Below, one piece after another: positions 16,363-25,072 of a DNA stretch of 64,000 nucleotides. The stretch is from Pyrinomonadaceae bacterium (GTDB lineage: Bacteria > Acidobacteriota > Blastocatellia > Pyrinomonadales > Pyrinomonadaceae). How positions within the stretch are numbered: the stretch's first letter is position 1; each line of letters begins with the position of its first letter. The stretch spans positions 186,001-250,000 of the forward strand of contig JAJQRF010000002.1 in assembly GCA_021228405.1 (NCBI GenBank). Reading direction: 5' to 3'. The notes below the pieces were generated by a model that worked only from the letters and a program-made list of their open reading frames with translations, was not told the origin of the DNA and searched no databases. The translations under genes and the position numbers were made by a program.

Positions 16363-17121
16363 ATGGGAAAATTTATTACCGGAACTTTGCTCGGTTTGGT
16401 CTTTGGCGGTGCACTCGTCTTTTATTTTTTCGGCGGTGTTCCCCGTGCTTCGCAGGTTCCCGGCGCGCCGATCCAAACTCCCGATCCGAACGGAGTTCCG
16501 GCGGGAACGGCGCAGATCGTTTTGCGCCAGGATTTTTTCAATCAGGTTTTGCAAACGATCTTCCGCGATATGAACGCACCTTCTTTTCCGCTCAATCTGA
16601 CGGGTGAAAATCGAGCGAACGATTCAAAAGCCGTCGGCTATGCTTTACAGCAAAATCAATGCGACGGGAAAATCACGCTTTTGCCGGAAGGGAGCGGCGT
16701 GCAGACTTCTTTAAGATTTGAAAACAACAAGATCGCCGCACCGCTCGCTTTCTCGGGAAGCACGAGCGTTTTGGGTCAATGTATTCAGTTCAAAGGCTGG
16801 GCACAGGCAAATCTGGAATTGCGTTTCGACGCATCACAGCAAAACGTTCTCGGACAAATCAACATTGAAACCGTCAATCTCGATGGCGTAAATCCGCTCA
16901 TCAGCGGTTTCGTCACGCCGATTGTCCAGACGACGATAAACAATCGCGTTAACCCGATTCAGATTTTGCAAGGTAAACAGATCGCTCTGAGCTTACCGAT
17001 CGCCGCGACAAACGGAAATTTGCAGGCAAACGTCAAAGACGTTCGCGCCGAAGTCAAAGACAATGCGCTGAATCTTTACGTCATTTACGATTTCGCGGGA
17101 AAAATGAAAACGGATAACTGA
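16363..17121 (+). CDS. Single-pass membrane-anchored hypothetical protein
   Basis: 252 residues. A Gly-rich N-terminal TM segment (FITGTLLGLVFGGALVFYFF) is followed by a Pro-rich linker and a beta-rich domain (QIVLRQDFFNQVLQTIF, LELRFDASQQNVLGQINIE, VTPIVQTTINNRVNP). The alternating pattern recalls lipid-binding tubular folds, but this is only an impression and no family is assigned. Two cysteines (in QCDGK and GQCIQF) might form a disulphide. The domain is probably periplasmic. It precedes another lipoprotein gene. Confidence 0.7.
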   Translation: MGKFITGTLLGLVFGGALVFYFFGGVPRASQVPGAPIQTPDPNGVPAGTAQIVLRQDFFNQVLQTIFRDMNAPSFPLNLTGENRANDSKAVGYALQQNQCDGKITLLPEGSGVQTSLRFENNKIAAPLAFSGSTSVLGQCIQFKGWAQANLELRFDASQQNVLGQINIETVNLDGVNPLISGFVTPIVQTTINNRVNPIQILQGKQIALSLPIAATNGNLQANVKDVRAEVKDNALNLYVIYDFAGKMKTDN

Positions 17122-17205
17122 TAATTGATAACCGACAACCGAAAACGGGTTGCGAAAAAGAATTTACTATTCGTTATTCGTTCTCAGTTGTCACTTGTTC
17201 TATTT
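17112..17205. repeat. Two facing heptamer-repeat runs
   Basis: 17112-17146 reads as five 7-bp units related to TGATAAC/CGACAAC, beginning within the end of the upstream gene. 17164-17205 reads as six units related to TCGTTAT/CAGTTGT. The second run is partly complementary to the first, giving an imperfect hairpin in the spacer. Confidence 0.75.
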
Positions 17206-17264
17206 TGTTTTCCGGCGATAATCGTCTATTATTTTTCACAGTTCACATCTTTTCGGTTATAAAT

Positions 17265-17675
17265 ATGAAAAATAAATTGACGATTTTAATGATTTCCCTG
17301 ATTCTGCTCGTTTTCGGACTTGGTTGCGGAATTACGGATAAAGTTCAGAAAGCGGTCGGTTCGGATAACTCGGCGGCGAATTCAAATAAAACCCTGACCG
17401 ATAAAGCCGTTGACATCACCGTCGGCGAAGAAAAGATCGGCGTTCCCGAATGCGATCAGATCATCGCGGACATCAAGGCGCAAGCCGACAATGCCGAGGA
17501 CGATTACGTGACGAAAGCCGCCAAACAGTTCGCTATCAACAAGATCACCGAAAGTTTGAAAAAAAGTCTTGTGGAAAACAAAAACAACCCGACGCAATTA
17601 GCCAAAGATTGTCGGGATTTCCGCGCTCAAATGGATAAATTCAAGAGTGAAGAACAACAAAAGAAACAAAAATAA
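17265..17675 (+). CDS. Small lipoprotein
   Basis: 136 residues from ATG 17265 (MKNKLTILMISLIL). The lipobox is LVFGLGC, so the mature protein begins at Cys with GITDKVQKAVGS. The rest is charged and helical with two further cysteines (PECDQII and KDCRDF) that may pair. The C terminus is Lys/Gln-rich. An upstream in-frame TTG at 17205 would bury the signal peptide and is rejected. The function is unknown. Confidence 0.8.
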   Translation: MKNKLTILMISLILLVFGLGCGITDKVQKAVGSDNSAANSNKTLTDKAVDITVGEEKIGVPECDQIIADIKAQADNAEDDYVTKAAKQFAINKITESLKKSLVENKNNPTQLAKDCRDFRAQMDKFKSEEQQKKQK

Positions 17676-17690
17676 ATCTGCCCTGAAATA

Positions 17691-17728
17691 AAAACGGAAA
17701 ATAAATTTTATAAACTCATTTTCCGTTT
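17691..17728. terminator. Hairpin between convergent genes
   Basis: AAAACGGAAAAT (17691-17702) pairs with ATTTTCCGTTT (17718-17728) across a 15-nt loop. It lies between the ends of a plus-strand lipoprotein gene and a minus-strand exported-protein gene, so it can serve both. Confidence 0.6.
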
Positions 17729-17751
17729 CATGCTTTCAGTTTTCCTTTAAA

Positions 17752-20433
17752 TTATTGCGGTTCTTCCGAGAGTTTTCGTGTCCATTCGCTGTTCGGATAA
17801 CGCGTTTTCAGCAGTTGGGCGATCTGTTCGTGCAGTTCCATATTATTTCCGCAACTATATTTTTTCCACCCGTTCGCTTCCCACACGATATATAAACTTT
17901 CAGGAATCCGGCGGTCGGTCGGCGCACGTTTTTGCCATTCGAGAACCCTGTTTGCCAGGAATTTCGGCGCATCGTCCAAATCTTTCAGCTTTTTGCGTTC
18001 GCCTTGCGCGGTATTGCTCTGCTCGGCGGTCAAAAACTTCGGACGCGGCGGCGGTTTGGAGGCGACCTCCTCACCCGTCGTTTCGTCATATTCCACATCA
18101 TACGGCGCACACCACCAATCATTTGAATCGAACGAACCCGTTTCGTTATCGCCTTTGCCCATACTATCTTCGATAAAAGGACTCAAGATCGGATTTTTCA
18201 AAATGAAATAAAGATACGCGTCTTTTTTCTGCGCCGCAGTTTTCGCCAGATTTACTTTGTCGATCTCCGCCTGAAATTCGGGATGATATTTAACGAAATC
18301 AGGTTCGACCTTTTTAACGGTCGCGTAATCTTCCAGAATGACGGCTTTCGTCCAAATCGCCATTACGAAAGATTCTTTCAGATAATCGGGCAGAGCTTCG
18401 GATTTGACGGCTTCGAGCATCACCGAAAGCGGGAAATGCTGGTTGATAAGATTGATCGTGTCCGAATCGAACATTGAGCGGTCTTGCCAGAGTTTTTCAT
18501 CCTTGAATCGCTCTTCGATTTCCTTTTCGTATTCTTCGCGCGATTTTTCTTCATATTTCGGGTCATACCACGTTTTCTGCTCGGCAATAAAATCCTCGAT
18601 CGTTCCGGTTTGTCCGTCCATATCGAACGCGAAAGGTTTGCGAAGCGAATATTTGAAAAACTCATCCATCGTTTCGGCTAACTTTACGCGCAGATCGAGA
18701 AACTGATTGACGGTCGAGATCGGCAGATCGGACGAGGAATTTAGCATTTCATCCAATAATTTCCGGGCTTCGGCATTTTTTCCGAGTTCGAGATAAAGAC
18801 GCGAAAGATGATATGCGATAGTCGGATACGAAGCCGAAGAACGGTTTGCGCGTCCGGCGGCTTCGAGCAGATTTTTGAGTTCCGTCGAATTTTTATCGGC
18901 TTTCGAGAGTGCCGTCATCAGCCACAATTCCGAGTTTGACTGGCGATATTTTGAAAGCGCGTGAAGATATGATTCGGGATTATCTATCTGGTAAGCGAAA
19001 AGCCAGTCGGTCAATTCGTCGCGGCGCAGAAATTCCGGCACGAACGAAAGCGATCTTTCGACACTGCCGTAATAACCGCCTTCGTATTCGCTCTGACGAT
19101 TTGACGTGAACCGATTTTGATACGCACTTTGACGCGCCTCACGAACGCGTTTTCTCATTTCCTCGGTCAAAGGTGCACCGACGACCTTTTCGGCTTCGGC
19201 AACCGCTTCCTCGTCGGTCGCATCCTTATCGACGAAAAACGTCCAGTTTCTTTGATAATCGTCCGAGTAAAGATAAATTTGCAGATCGTCTTCGTTCTTT
19301 TTCGTTCCGCTCGAAAGCGTATTGGCGGAAGCCGTGTTTGTCGGGATCGAAGTATTTGCCACGTTTGCCACTGAATCTGTTTCGGGGTCTTTCGGTTTTT
19401 CGGCTTCGCGGCGTTTTTCTTCGGTTTCGAGTCCTTCCTTCTCGAATTTATCCAGCAACCACGTGTAATCGATCAAATCCTGCCGAAAATTTGCGTTTCC
19501 GCTCTGATAGGAAAGTTTTTGACCGAGTTCGACGGCACGTTCCTGCGGACGTAGACGATATTTGACAAGTCCGAGCAACCGTTCGGCGGAATCGGCAAAT
19601 TTATGTCCGGAAGCAAGATTTTGCAGTTTTTGTTCGGCTTCCGCATAAAACTCGTTGGCTTTTTCCGGCGATTTTGCGAGGCTTGCCTGACGGATCAGCG
19701 TTCGCCCGACGAGATATTCCGCCGTTTCGCGCCAGGGCGATTGGAAATCCTGTGCGATCTCCGAAAAGCGGCGTTTTGCTTCCTCATAGTTCAAAGAATA
19801 AAATTCCGCCGCCGCCAGCTGATAAGCACGATCTTTTTGAAGCCATTCGGACATTTCCGCGCTCGCTTCGGCAGGAAGTTGCCGTCCGCTCGCACAGTTT
19901 GTAAAAACCTGATCCTGCGCCTTTACCCAATCTTTGACGTTTTTATCGTCGGCACCGTTTGAAGCGATGCGGTCGGCAAGCGTTGCGGTCGCGGTTTCAA
20001 ACGAACTCGTCGTGCAATTCGGGAAAAAATCATAACCGCCGTATTCGCGTTCGACATAGATTTGCGGCGTTTTTTCTTCCTTGCCGACAACATCTTTGCG
20101 TTTTTCCACCCATTTTTTCACCGCTTCCGCCGTGTCGTCGGTGTCGTAACTTTTGTTATTAAAATCAGCCTGCCACACATCGACCAGGGCTTTTTGTTCC
20201 TCAGCCGAAAAGCTTCCGCCGTTCACATAACGAAAAGCCGTAAACAAAACCGAGCGGTTATATGTGTTTTTAATAATGCCGATGCGACCTGCCGCAAAAT
20301 TCTCGAACGGGTCTTCGGGAGCTTTTTTGTAATCGAAAACCGGCATCAGATACGCCGGACCGCAGGGTAAGGCGTTGATAATGAAAGTGAAAATCAGGAG
20401 AAAAACGGTGAATAGGCGGAAAAATATTTTCAT
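17752..20433 (-). CDS. Large exported helical-repeat (TPR-like) protein
   Basis: 893 residues with a signal peptide (FRLFTVFLLIFTFIINALPC). The mature protein is helical, with spaced TPR-like segments such as YSLNYEEAKRRFSEIAQDF, SWRETAEYLVGRTLIRQASL-type repeats and LSRLYLELGKNAEARKLLDE. A Thr/Ser/Asn-rich linker (TSIPTNTASANT) divides it near residue 360. A Cys pair (PNCTTS and TNCASG) lies in the N-terminal part. I do not recognise a specific family. It lies downstream of frr but beyond a terminator, so it is probably a separate unit. The high count of charged residues suggests a soluble periplasmic or surface protein. Confidence 0.75.
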   Translation of the reverse strand: MKIFFRLFTVFLLIFTFIINALPCGPAYLMPVFDYKKAPEDPFENFAAGRIGIIKNTYNRSVLFTAFRYVNGGSFSAEEQKALVDVWQADFNNKSYDTDDTAEAVKKWVEKRKDVVGKEEKTPQIYVEREYGGYDFFPNCTTSSFETATATLADRIASNGADDKNVKDWVKAQDQVFTNCASGRQLPAEASAEMSEWLQKDRAYQLAAAEFYSLNYEEAKRRFSEIAQDFQSPWRETAEYLVGRTLIRQASLAKSPEKANEFYAEAEQKLQNLASGHKFADSAERLLGLVKYRLRPQERAVELGQKLSYQSGNANFRQDLIDYTWLLDKFEKEGLETEEKRREAEKPKDPETDSVANVANTSIPTNTASANTLSSGTKKNEDDLQIYLYSDDYQRNWTFFVDKDATDEEAVAEAEKVVGAPLTEEMRKRVREARQSAYQNRFTSNRQSEYEGGYYGSVERSLSFVPEFLRRDELTDWLFAYQIDNPESYLHALSKYRQSNSELWLMTALSKADKNSTELKNLLEAAGRANRSSASYPTIAYHLSRLYLELGKNAEARKLLDEMLNSSSDLPISTVNQFLDLRVKLAETMDEFFKYSLRKPFAFDMDGQTGTIEDFIAEQKTWYDPKYEEKSREEYEKEIEERFKDEKLWQDRSMFDSDTINLINQHFPLSVMLEAVKSEALPDYLKESFVMAIWTKAVILEDYATVKKVEPDFVKYHPEFQAEIDKVNLAKTAAQKKDAYLYFILKNPILSPFIEDSMGKGDNETGSFDSNDWWCAPYDVEYDETTGEEVASKPPPRPKFLTAEQSNTAQGERKKLKDLDDAPKFLANRVLEWQKRAPTDRRIPESLYIVWEANGWKKYSCGNNMELHEQIAQLLKTRYPNSEWTRKLSEEPQ

Positions 20434-20497
20434 ATTGGAAAAACGGCGAAAATCTTTCGTCCGAATTGAAACAAATATACTCTAATGCGAAGGTTTG

Positions 20498-20534
20498 AGC
20501 AAAAAAAATCCCTGCTTTTAGCAAACAGAGATTT
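20498..20534 (-). terminator. Intrinsic terminator after frr
   Basis: Read on the minus strand, AAATCTCTGTT pairs with AGCAGGGATTT (plus-strand arms 20524-20534 and 20506-20516), allowing G-U pairs, and is followed by an uninterrupted T-run (the A-run at 20501-20508 on the plus strand). It ends the rplM-to-frr unit. Confidence 0.75.
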
Positions 20535-20562
20535 TATAAAAATTATTAATTCAGAAAACCGA

Positions 20563-21123
20563 TCAAACGTGCATAATTTCCTGTTCTTTGTGTTTGGCAA
20601 GTTCGTCAACTTTACCGACGAAAGTGTTGGTCAGTTTTTGAACTTCATCCAATCCGTAACGTTCGTCGTCTTCGGAAATCGCTTTGTCTTTCAGCATTTT
20701 CTTCAGGTTGTCGTTTGAAGAATGCCGGACGTTGCGGATTGCAATTTTGTGATCTTCGGCGATTTCGTGAACTTGTTTGGCAAGCTGGCGGCGGCGTTCT
20801 TCGTTCAGAGCCGGAATCGGAAGGCGAATCATTTTTCCGTCGTTTGAAGGATTAAATCCCAGATTTGCCTGATTGATGGCTTTTTCGATCGAACTGATCT
20901 GCGTTGCATCCCAGGGTTGAACCGTCAGCATTTGCGGTTCGGGAACGGCAACCGAAGCCATTTGATTAAGCGGTGTCGGAACTCCGTAATAATCAACCAT
21001 AATGCCGTCAAGCAATCCAACCGTTGCACGTCCGGTACGAACATTTGAAAGTTTTCGCTTTAAATCTTCGATCACGCCTTCCATTTTCGGTTTTGTTTCC
21101 TTTAAAACACTATCTACGCTCAT
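20563..21123 (-). CDS. frr: Ribosome recycling factor
   Basis: With EF-G, this protein splits post-termination ribosomes. The 186 residues are the standard length, with the family blocks EDLKRKLSNVRTGRA, YYGVPTPLNQMASV, LTVQPWDATQISSIEKAI, GKMIRLPIPALNEERRRQLA and RNVRHSSNDNLKK. It follows pyrH by 30 bp in the conserved order rpsB-tsf-pyrH-frr. AGGAG is visible upstream of the ATG on the minus strand. Confidence 0.97.
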   Translation of the reverse strand: MSVDSVLKETKPKMEGVIEDLKRKLSNVRTGRATVGLLDGIMVDYYGVPTPLNQMASVAVPEPQMLTVQPWDATQISSIEKAINQANLGFNPSNDGKMIRLPIPALNEERRRQLAKQVHEIAEDHKIAIRNVRHSSNDNLKKMLKDKAISEDDERYGLDEVQKLTNTFVGKVDELAKHKEQEIMHV

Positions 21124-21153
21124 ATTCTCCTCAAAAAATTTAGATTTTAATTT

Positions 21154-21891
21154 TTATGCAGTTTGCGTTTTCCCGTTGACGGTCACAATCGTGCCGATAC
21201 TCAGATCGCCGCAAACGGCTTTGATGATATTTCCCTGTTGCTTCATATTGAAAACCATAATCGGCAGATTATTGTCCATACAAAGCGAAATTGCCGACGA
21301 ATCCATTACTTTCAGATGCTTTTCCAAAACTTCCTGATAAGTGATCGTGTCGTATTTTTCGGCTTGCGCATCGATCATCGGATCAGCCGAATAAATTCCG
21401 TCAACCTTCGTCGCCTTCATAATGACTTCGGCTTTAACTTCCAAAGCCCGAAGCGCGGCGGCTGAATCGGTCGTAAAATACGGATTTCCCGTTCCGGCGG
21501 CGAAAATCACGACGCGTCCTTTTTCAAGATGCCGCTCGGCGCGACGGCGGATAAACGGTTCGGCAAGTTGCGGAATGTCGATCGCCGACATCACCCGCGT
21601 AAAAACATTAAGTTTCTCAAGCGCATCCTGTAAAACGACGGCGTTCATCACGGTCGCCAGCATCCCGATGTAATCGGCACTGCCTCGGTCCATATTTCCC
21701 GCAGATTTTGAAACGCCGCGAAAAATATTGCCGCCGCCGACCACGATGGCGACTTCGACACCGAGCTGCTGAACGGATTTGATCTGTTCGGCAACCGATT
21801 CGGCAATTTTCGTGTCAATGCCGTAATTTTGTTCGCCCATTAACGCTTCGCCGGAAAGCTTGAGCAGAATGCGTTTGAATACAGGTTTCAT
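21154..21891 (-). CDS. pyrH: UMP kinase
   Basis: Phosphorylates UMP to UDP; hexameric amino-acid-kinase fold. The 245 residues show [41 protein letters not shown] (blocks [12 protein letters not shown]), [22 protein letters not shown] and [12 protein letters not shown]-like [13 protein letters not shown], then TKVDGIY and [11 protein letters not shown]. All fit bacterial PyrH. It lies between tsf and frr. The spacer before it contains a heptamer-repeat hairpin. Confidence 0.97.
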   Translation of the reverse strand: MKPVFKRILLKLSGEALMGEQNYGIDTKIAESVAEQIKSVQQLGVEVAIVVGGGNIFRGVSKSAGNMDRGSADYIGMLATVMNAVVLQDALEKLNVFTRVMSAIDIPQLAEPFIRRRAERHLEKGRVVIFAAGTGNPYFTTDSAAALRALEVKAEVIMKATKVDGIYSADPMIDAQAEKYDTITYQEVLEKHLKVMDSSAISLCMDNNLPIMVFNMKQQGNIIKAVCGDLSIGTIVTVNGKTQTA

Positions 21892-21901
21892 TTGTTTAAA
21901 A

Positions 21902-21960
21902 AGTAGATAGTAGAAAGTAGCCGAGTAGATAAATTTACTATCTCCTTTCTACTATCTACT
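21902..21960. repeat. Heptamer-repeat hairpin between tsf and pyrH
   Basis: The left run AGTAGAT-AGTAGAA-AGTAGCC (from 21902) is mirrored on the right: AGTAGATAGTAGAAAG (21902-21917) pairs perfectly with CTTTCTACTATCTACT (21945-21960). It fills the 76-bp spacer inside an otherwise compact essential operon. Confidence 0.85.
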
Positions 21961-21967
21961 CTGAAAA

Positions 21968-22630
21968 TTAACCGACCATTGAAGCGACTTCAGCGGCGAA
22001 ATCATCTTGTTTCTTCTCGATTCCTTCGCCCATTTTGAAACGTGCGAAACGGCGAACCGAGATGTTTTCCTTGATCGAAGCAACTTTTTCAGTGACCAGT
22101 TCGCCGATGGTTTTCGACGGGTCTTTGACGAACGGCTGATCGAGCAGAACATTGTCCTCGTAGAATTTATTCAAACGACCTTCGATGATCTTATTCAAAA
22201 CGTCTTCCGGTTTATTTGCATTTTTCGGATCGTTTTTGAGTTGTTCCATCAAAATTTCGCGTTCTTTGTCGAGTTCGGTTGCGGGAACTTCTTCACGTCT
22301 GACAAAACGCGGATCGGAAGCGGCGATGTGCATCGCCACATCTTTCACGAGTTGTTGAAATTCTTCACCGCGCGAAACGAAATCGCTTTCGCAATTGACT
22401 TCGACCAAAACGCCGACTTTTCCGCCCATATGGATGTATGAACCGACTGCGCCTTCCGCCGTGACACGACCTGCTTTCTTTTCTGCGCCGGTTTTTCCTT
22501 TCACACGAAGGATTTCGATCGCCTGCGCTTCGTCGCCGTTTGCTTCGGTCAAAGCCGCTTTACATTCCATCATTCCCGCGCCGGTTTTTTCGCGCAGGGA
22601 TTTAACTGCACTTGCTGTAATATCTGCCAT
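21968..22630 (-). CDS. tsf: Elongation factor Ts
   Basis: Guanine-nucleotide exchange factor for EF-Tu. The 220 residues start at ATG 22630 ([19 protein letters not shown]) with GGAG 7 bp upstream. Conserved blocks are the UBA-like N-terminal helix with [11 protein letters not shown], then [29 protein letters not shown] and [14 protein letters not shown]. The C terminus ([21 protein letters not shown]) is typical. It is downstream of rpsB beyond an internal terminator. Confidence 0.97.
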   Translation of the reverse strand: MADITASAVKSLREKTGAGMMECKAALTEANGDEAQAIEILRVKGKTGAEKKAGRVTAEGAVGSYIHMGGKVGVLVEVNCESDFVSRGEEFQQLVKDVAMHIAASDPRFVRREEVPATELDKEREILMEQLKNDPKNANKPEDVLNKIIEGRLNKFYEDNVLLDQPFVKDPSKTIGELVTEKVASIKENISVRRFARFKMGEGIEKKQDDFAAEVASMVG

Positions 22631-22668
22631 AATTAACTCCAAATAAGATTATTTCTAAAAATATCTAT

Positions 22669-22713
22669 AAAAAAGCGTAGCCCGTTTAAATCTAAAACGA
22701 ATAAGAGCTACGC
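22669..22713 (-). terminator. Terminator-like hairpin between rpsB and tsf
   Basis: On the minus strand GCGTAGC pairs with GCTACGC (plus-strand arms 22707-22713 and 22675-22681), with an inner CGTTT/AAACG pairing, and is followed directly by TTTTTT. It is placed to limit read-through from rpsB into tsf. Confidence 0.7.
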
Positions 22714-22736
22714 ATCGAAAAATGTAAAATTAAAAT

Positions 22737-23648
22737 TTATTTAGCGGTTGCTTCGGTTGTTTCTTCCTGCGCTTGCTCATCTTCGGCTTTCACGGGTGCT
22801 TCCGTTTCGGCTTTTTCTTCGGACGAAACCACATCTGCCGTTAAATCCTCGTCGTCTTCTTCGGTTTTCAAAGTTTTGTCAACGGGAATAACTGCCGCCG
22901 TATCGATAACTTCGTCTTCTTCGACCGTCGCAGGAAGCGCGGCAACGCCGCCTTCCGTTCCGATCTGCTGACCTTCGAGGATCGCATCCGAAATGCGCGA
23001 AGCGAAAAGCCGAATCGCGCGAAGTGCATCATCGTTGCCCGGAATGACGTGCGAAACGCCTTCGGGCGAACAGTTCGTATCGACGACTGCGACGATCGGA
23101 ATACCCAGACGGTTTGCTTCCTTGACGGCAATATCTTCTTTGCGAACGTCAATGATAAAGATCATATCCGGCAAACCTTTCATATCCTTGATGCCGGCAA
23201 GGTTTTTATTTAACCCTTCGAGCTCGCGGTCAAGCCCGAGCCGCTCTTTTTTCGTCAACATTTCAAAGCGACCGTCTTCTTTCATCGCTTCGATGTCTTT
23301 TAGTTTTTTGATCGATTTCTGAACGGTTTGATAATTTGTCAAAAGTCCGCCCAACCAGCGATTATTGACATAATATTGTCCGGCGCGTTCCGCTTCTTCT
23401 TTGATCGCTTCCTGCGCTTGACGCTTCGTGCCGACGAACAAAACCTTCATATTCGGCTTTTCTGCCAATGCTTCCGTGACATAAGCCAACGCATCGCGGA
23501 AAAGTTTCTGGGTTTTCTGTAAGTCAATAATATAAATGCCGTTTCTTTCACCGAAAATGTATTCTTTCATTTTCGGATTCCAGCGGCGAACTTGGTGTCC
23601 AAAGTGAACTCCTGCCTCGAGGAGTTCTTTCATGGTAACTGTAGCCAA
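22737..23648 (-). CDS. rpsB: 30S ribosomal protein S2 with long acidic C-terminal tail
   Basis: The start is set at TTG 23648 ([19 protein letters not shown]): GGAG lies 9 bp upstream and the sequence then matches family N termini. An earlier in-frame start at 23687 has no ribosome site. Conserved blocks: [72 protein letters not shown] and [27 protein letters not shown] (in short blocks). The last 70 residues or so are very rich in Glu, Asp and Ala ([22 protein letters not shown]), longer than in most S2 proteins. Total 303 residues. Confidence 0.96.
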   Translation of the reverse strand: MATVTMKELLEAGVHFGHQVRRWNPKMKEYIFGERNGIYIIDLQKTQKLFRDALAYVTEALAEKPNMKVLFVGTKRQAQEAIKEEAERAGQYYVNNRWLGGLLTNYQTVQKSIKKLKDIEAMKEDGRFEMLTKKERLGLDRELEGLNKNLAGIKDMKGLPDMIFIIDVRKEDIAVKEANRLGIPIVAVVDTNCSPEGVSHVIPGNDDALRAIRLFASRISDAILEGQQIGTEGGVAALPATVEEDEVIDTAAVIPVDKTLKTEEDDEDLTADVVSSEEKAETEAPVKAEDEQAQEETTEATAK

Positions 23649-23733
23649 AGCTTTAAATCTCCTTAACTTATTGGTTTTTGTACTCACTGCAAATCAGGCT
23701 TCAACCAATAATTTGCAGTAATGGTCTAATTCA

Positions 23734-23799
23734 TTGAACATTTATCATTTATCATTTTTGAAAAACCTTGAGTGAAAATGACAAATGATAAATGTTCAA
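23734..23799. repeat. Heptamer-repeat hairpin between rpsI and rpsB
   Basis: The left arm 23734-23758 (TTGAACA then TTTATCA units) pairs with the right arm 23775-23799 at 24 of 25 positions, with a 16-nt loop. The repeat unit is a 7-mer related to TTTATCA/AAATGAT. Similar units also occur at 32.4-32.5 kb. Confidence 0.9.
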
Positions 23800-23810
23800 T
23801 GATAAATGAA

Positions 23811-24203
23811 TTAACGTTTCGAGAACTGGAAGCGTTTGCGTGCGCCTTTCTGACCGTATTTTTTACGTTCTTTCTGACGCGGATCGCGTGTTACGAGTCC
23901 TGCTTTCTTCAACGCCGGACGAAGGTCTCCGTTAAATTCCATCAAAGCACGCGTGATTCCGTGACGAACCGCGCCCGCTTGTCCTGCCGTTCCGCCGCCT
24001 TTGACATTAACTAAAATGTCGAATTTTCCGGCTGTATCGGTCAGACGAAGCGGCTGACGAATGATCATTCTCAATGCTTCATTTGGAAAATAGCTGTCGA
24101 ACGAACGACGATTAACGGTGATTTCGCCTTTTCCGGGACGAAGATAAACACGAGCCGTAGATGTTTTTCTGCGACCGGTTCCGTAATATTGAATATCTGC
24201 CAT
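23811..24203 (-). CDS. rpsI: 30S ribosomal protein S9
   Basis: 130 residues of the standard length: [19 protein letters not shown] at the N terminus, [33 protein letters not shown] and the basic C terminus [18 protein letters not shown]. The final KR is in the ribosomal decoding region. The gene is second in the rplM-rpsI unit. A heptamer-repeat spacer lies on either side. Confidence 0.97.
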   Translation of the reverse strand: MADIQYYGTGRRKTSTARVYLRPGKGEITVNRRSFDSYFPNEALRMIIRQPLRLTDTAGKFDILVNVKGGGTAGQAGAVRHGITRALMEFNGDLRPALKKAGLVTRDPRQKERKKYGQKGARKRFQFSKR

Positions 24204-24212
24204 AATTCTAAA

Positions 24213-24282
24213 AGTGGTCAGTGGTCAGTGGTCAGTGGTCAGTTAGCAGTTTTTACTACTAACTACTGACTACTAACTACTG
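24213..24282. repeat. Heptamer repeats AGTGGTC and ACTACTA/ACTACTG between rplM and rpsI
   Basis: Four exact copies of AGTGGTC (24213-24240) are followed after a short gap by ACTACTA, ACTACTG, ACTACTA, ACTACTG (24255-24282). The two runs are near-complementary with G-U pairs, so the transcript could fold. They lie in the spacer between two ribosomal-protein genes. Confidence 0.95.
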
Positions 24283-24286
24283 AATT

Positions 24287-24730
24287 CTATTTTGTTTCAA
24301 TCTCAACCGTTTCAGGTTTCTGTGCCGTATGACGATGATCGCCATCCGCATAAACTTTCAGTTTTTTCGCCATCGCTTTGCCGAGTTTGGTCTTCGGAAG
24401 CATACCTTTCACCGCGAGTTCGATAATTCTTTCGGGTGTCGTGTTATACATTTCCTTGACCGTTTTTTCGCGCAAACCGCCCGGATAGAGCGTATGATGA
24501 CGATAAACTTTTTGATCGTTTTTCGAGCCTTTGAAAACTGCGTGACGTGCATTGATGACCACGACGTGATCGCCCATATCGAGAAACGGAGTCCAATCGG
24601 GGTTATTTTTACCCGACAAAATTCTTGCAACTTCCGTTGCCAGACGACCGACCGTTTTACCTTTGGCATCGACGACAAACCACTTACGGTTTTCAGCTAA
24701 GCCCTTTCCGCTTGGAAAATAAGTACTCAT
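24287..24730 (-). CDS. rplM: 50S ribosomal protein L13
   Basis: 147 residues from ATG 24730 ([20 protein letters not shown]); upstream in-frame codons to 24802 overlap the promoter and are rejected. Family blocks: [66 protein letters not shown] and [17 protein letters not shown]. It is the first gene of the rplM-rpsI-rpsB-tsf-pyrH-frr array. Confidence 0.97.
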   Translation of the reverse strand: MSTYFPSGKGLAENRKWFVVDAKGKTVGRLATEVARILSGKNNPDWTPFLDMGDHVVVINARHAVFKGSKNDQKVYRHHTLYPGGLREKTVKEMYNTTPERIIELAVKGMLPKTKLGKAMAKKLKVYADGDHRHTAQKPETVEIETK

Positions 24731-24773
24731 ATTGCCTACTCTATTAGGAATTTTCGCCAAAAAGCGAACCGAT

Positions 24774-24802
24774 AGAATATCGAAAATCCGTTTTTCCGTC
24801 AA
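24774..24802 (-). promoter_or_regulatory. Sigma-70 promoter of the rplM operon
   Basis: On the minus strand TTGACG (24797-24802) and TATTCT (24774-24779) are separated by exactly 17 bp, about 44 bp before the rplM ATG. Confidence 0.7.
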
Positions 24803-24862
24803 GCCTTGTTTGATTTTTCTTCACTTTCGGCAATTTCGATTGAATAAGCTGTCGAAAATTTA

Positions 24863-24953
24863 GAACGCGAATTTTGCGGATTAGGCAGATTTATCGAATC
24901 AACTTTAAATAAACAAATTCGTAAAATTCGTCTAATCTGCAAAATCCGCGTTC
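24863..24953. repeat. Foldback in the rplM / nadM divergent spacer
   Basis: The left arm 24863-24892 (GAACGCGAATTTTGCGG and on) and right arm 24924-24953 are complementary at most of 30 positions. Both arms also show a loose 7-bp period. The same opening GAACGCG occurs in the foldback at 27.6 kb. Apart from this and the rplM promoter I see nothing in 24731-25072. Confidence 0.75.
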
Positions 24954-25072
24954 AAAAAATTCTCAAAAATATTTTGAACGGATTTGCCAAAACAAACGTA
25001 AAGCGTTATGTTGAAAGCGTAGCCGTTCAGGAAGAACGGCGAAAATTTAGAACACGGAGAGTGTTGTTAAAA

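Noticed and set aside
24213-24282. CRISPR-like short repeats
   Set aside because: Units are 7 bp with no unique spacers; they belong to the heptamer family.
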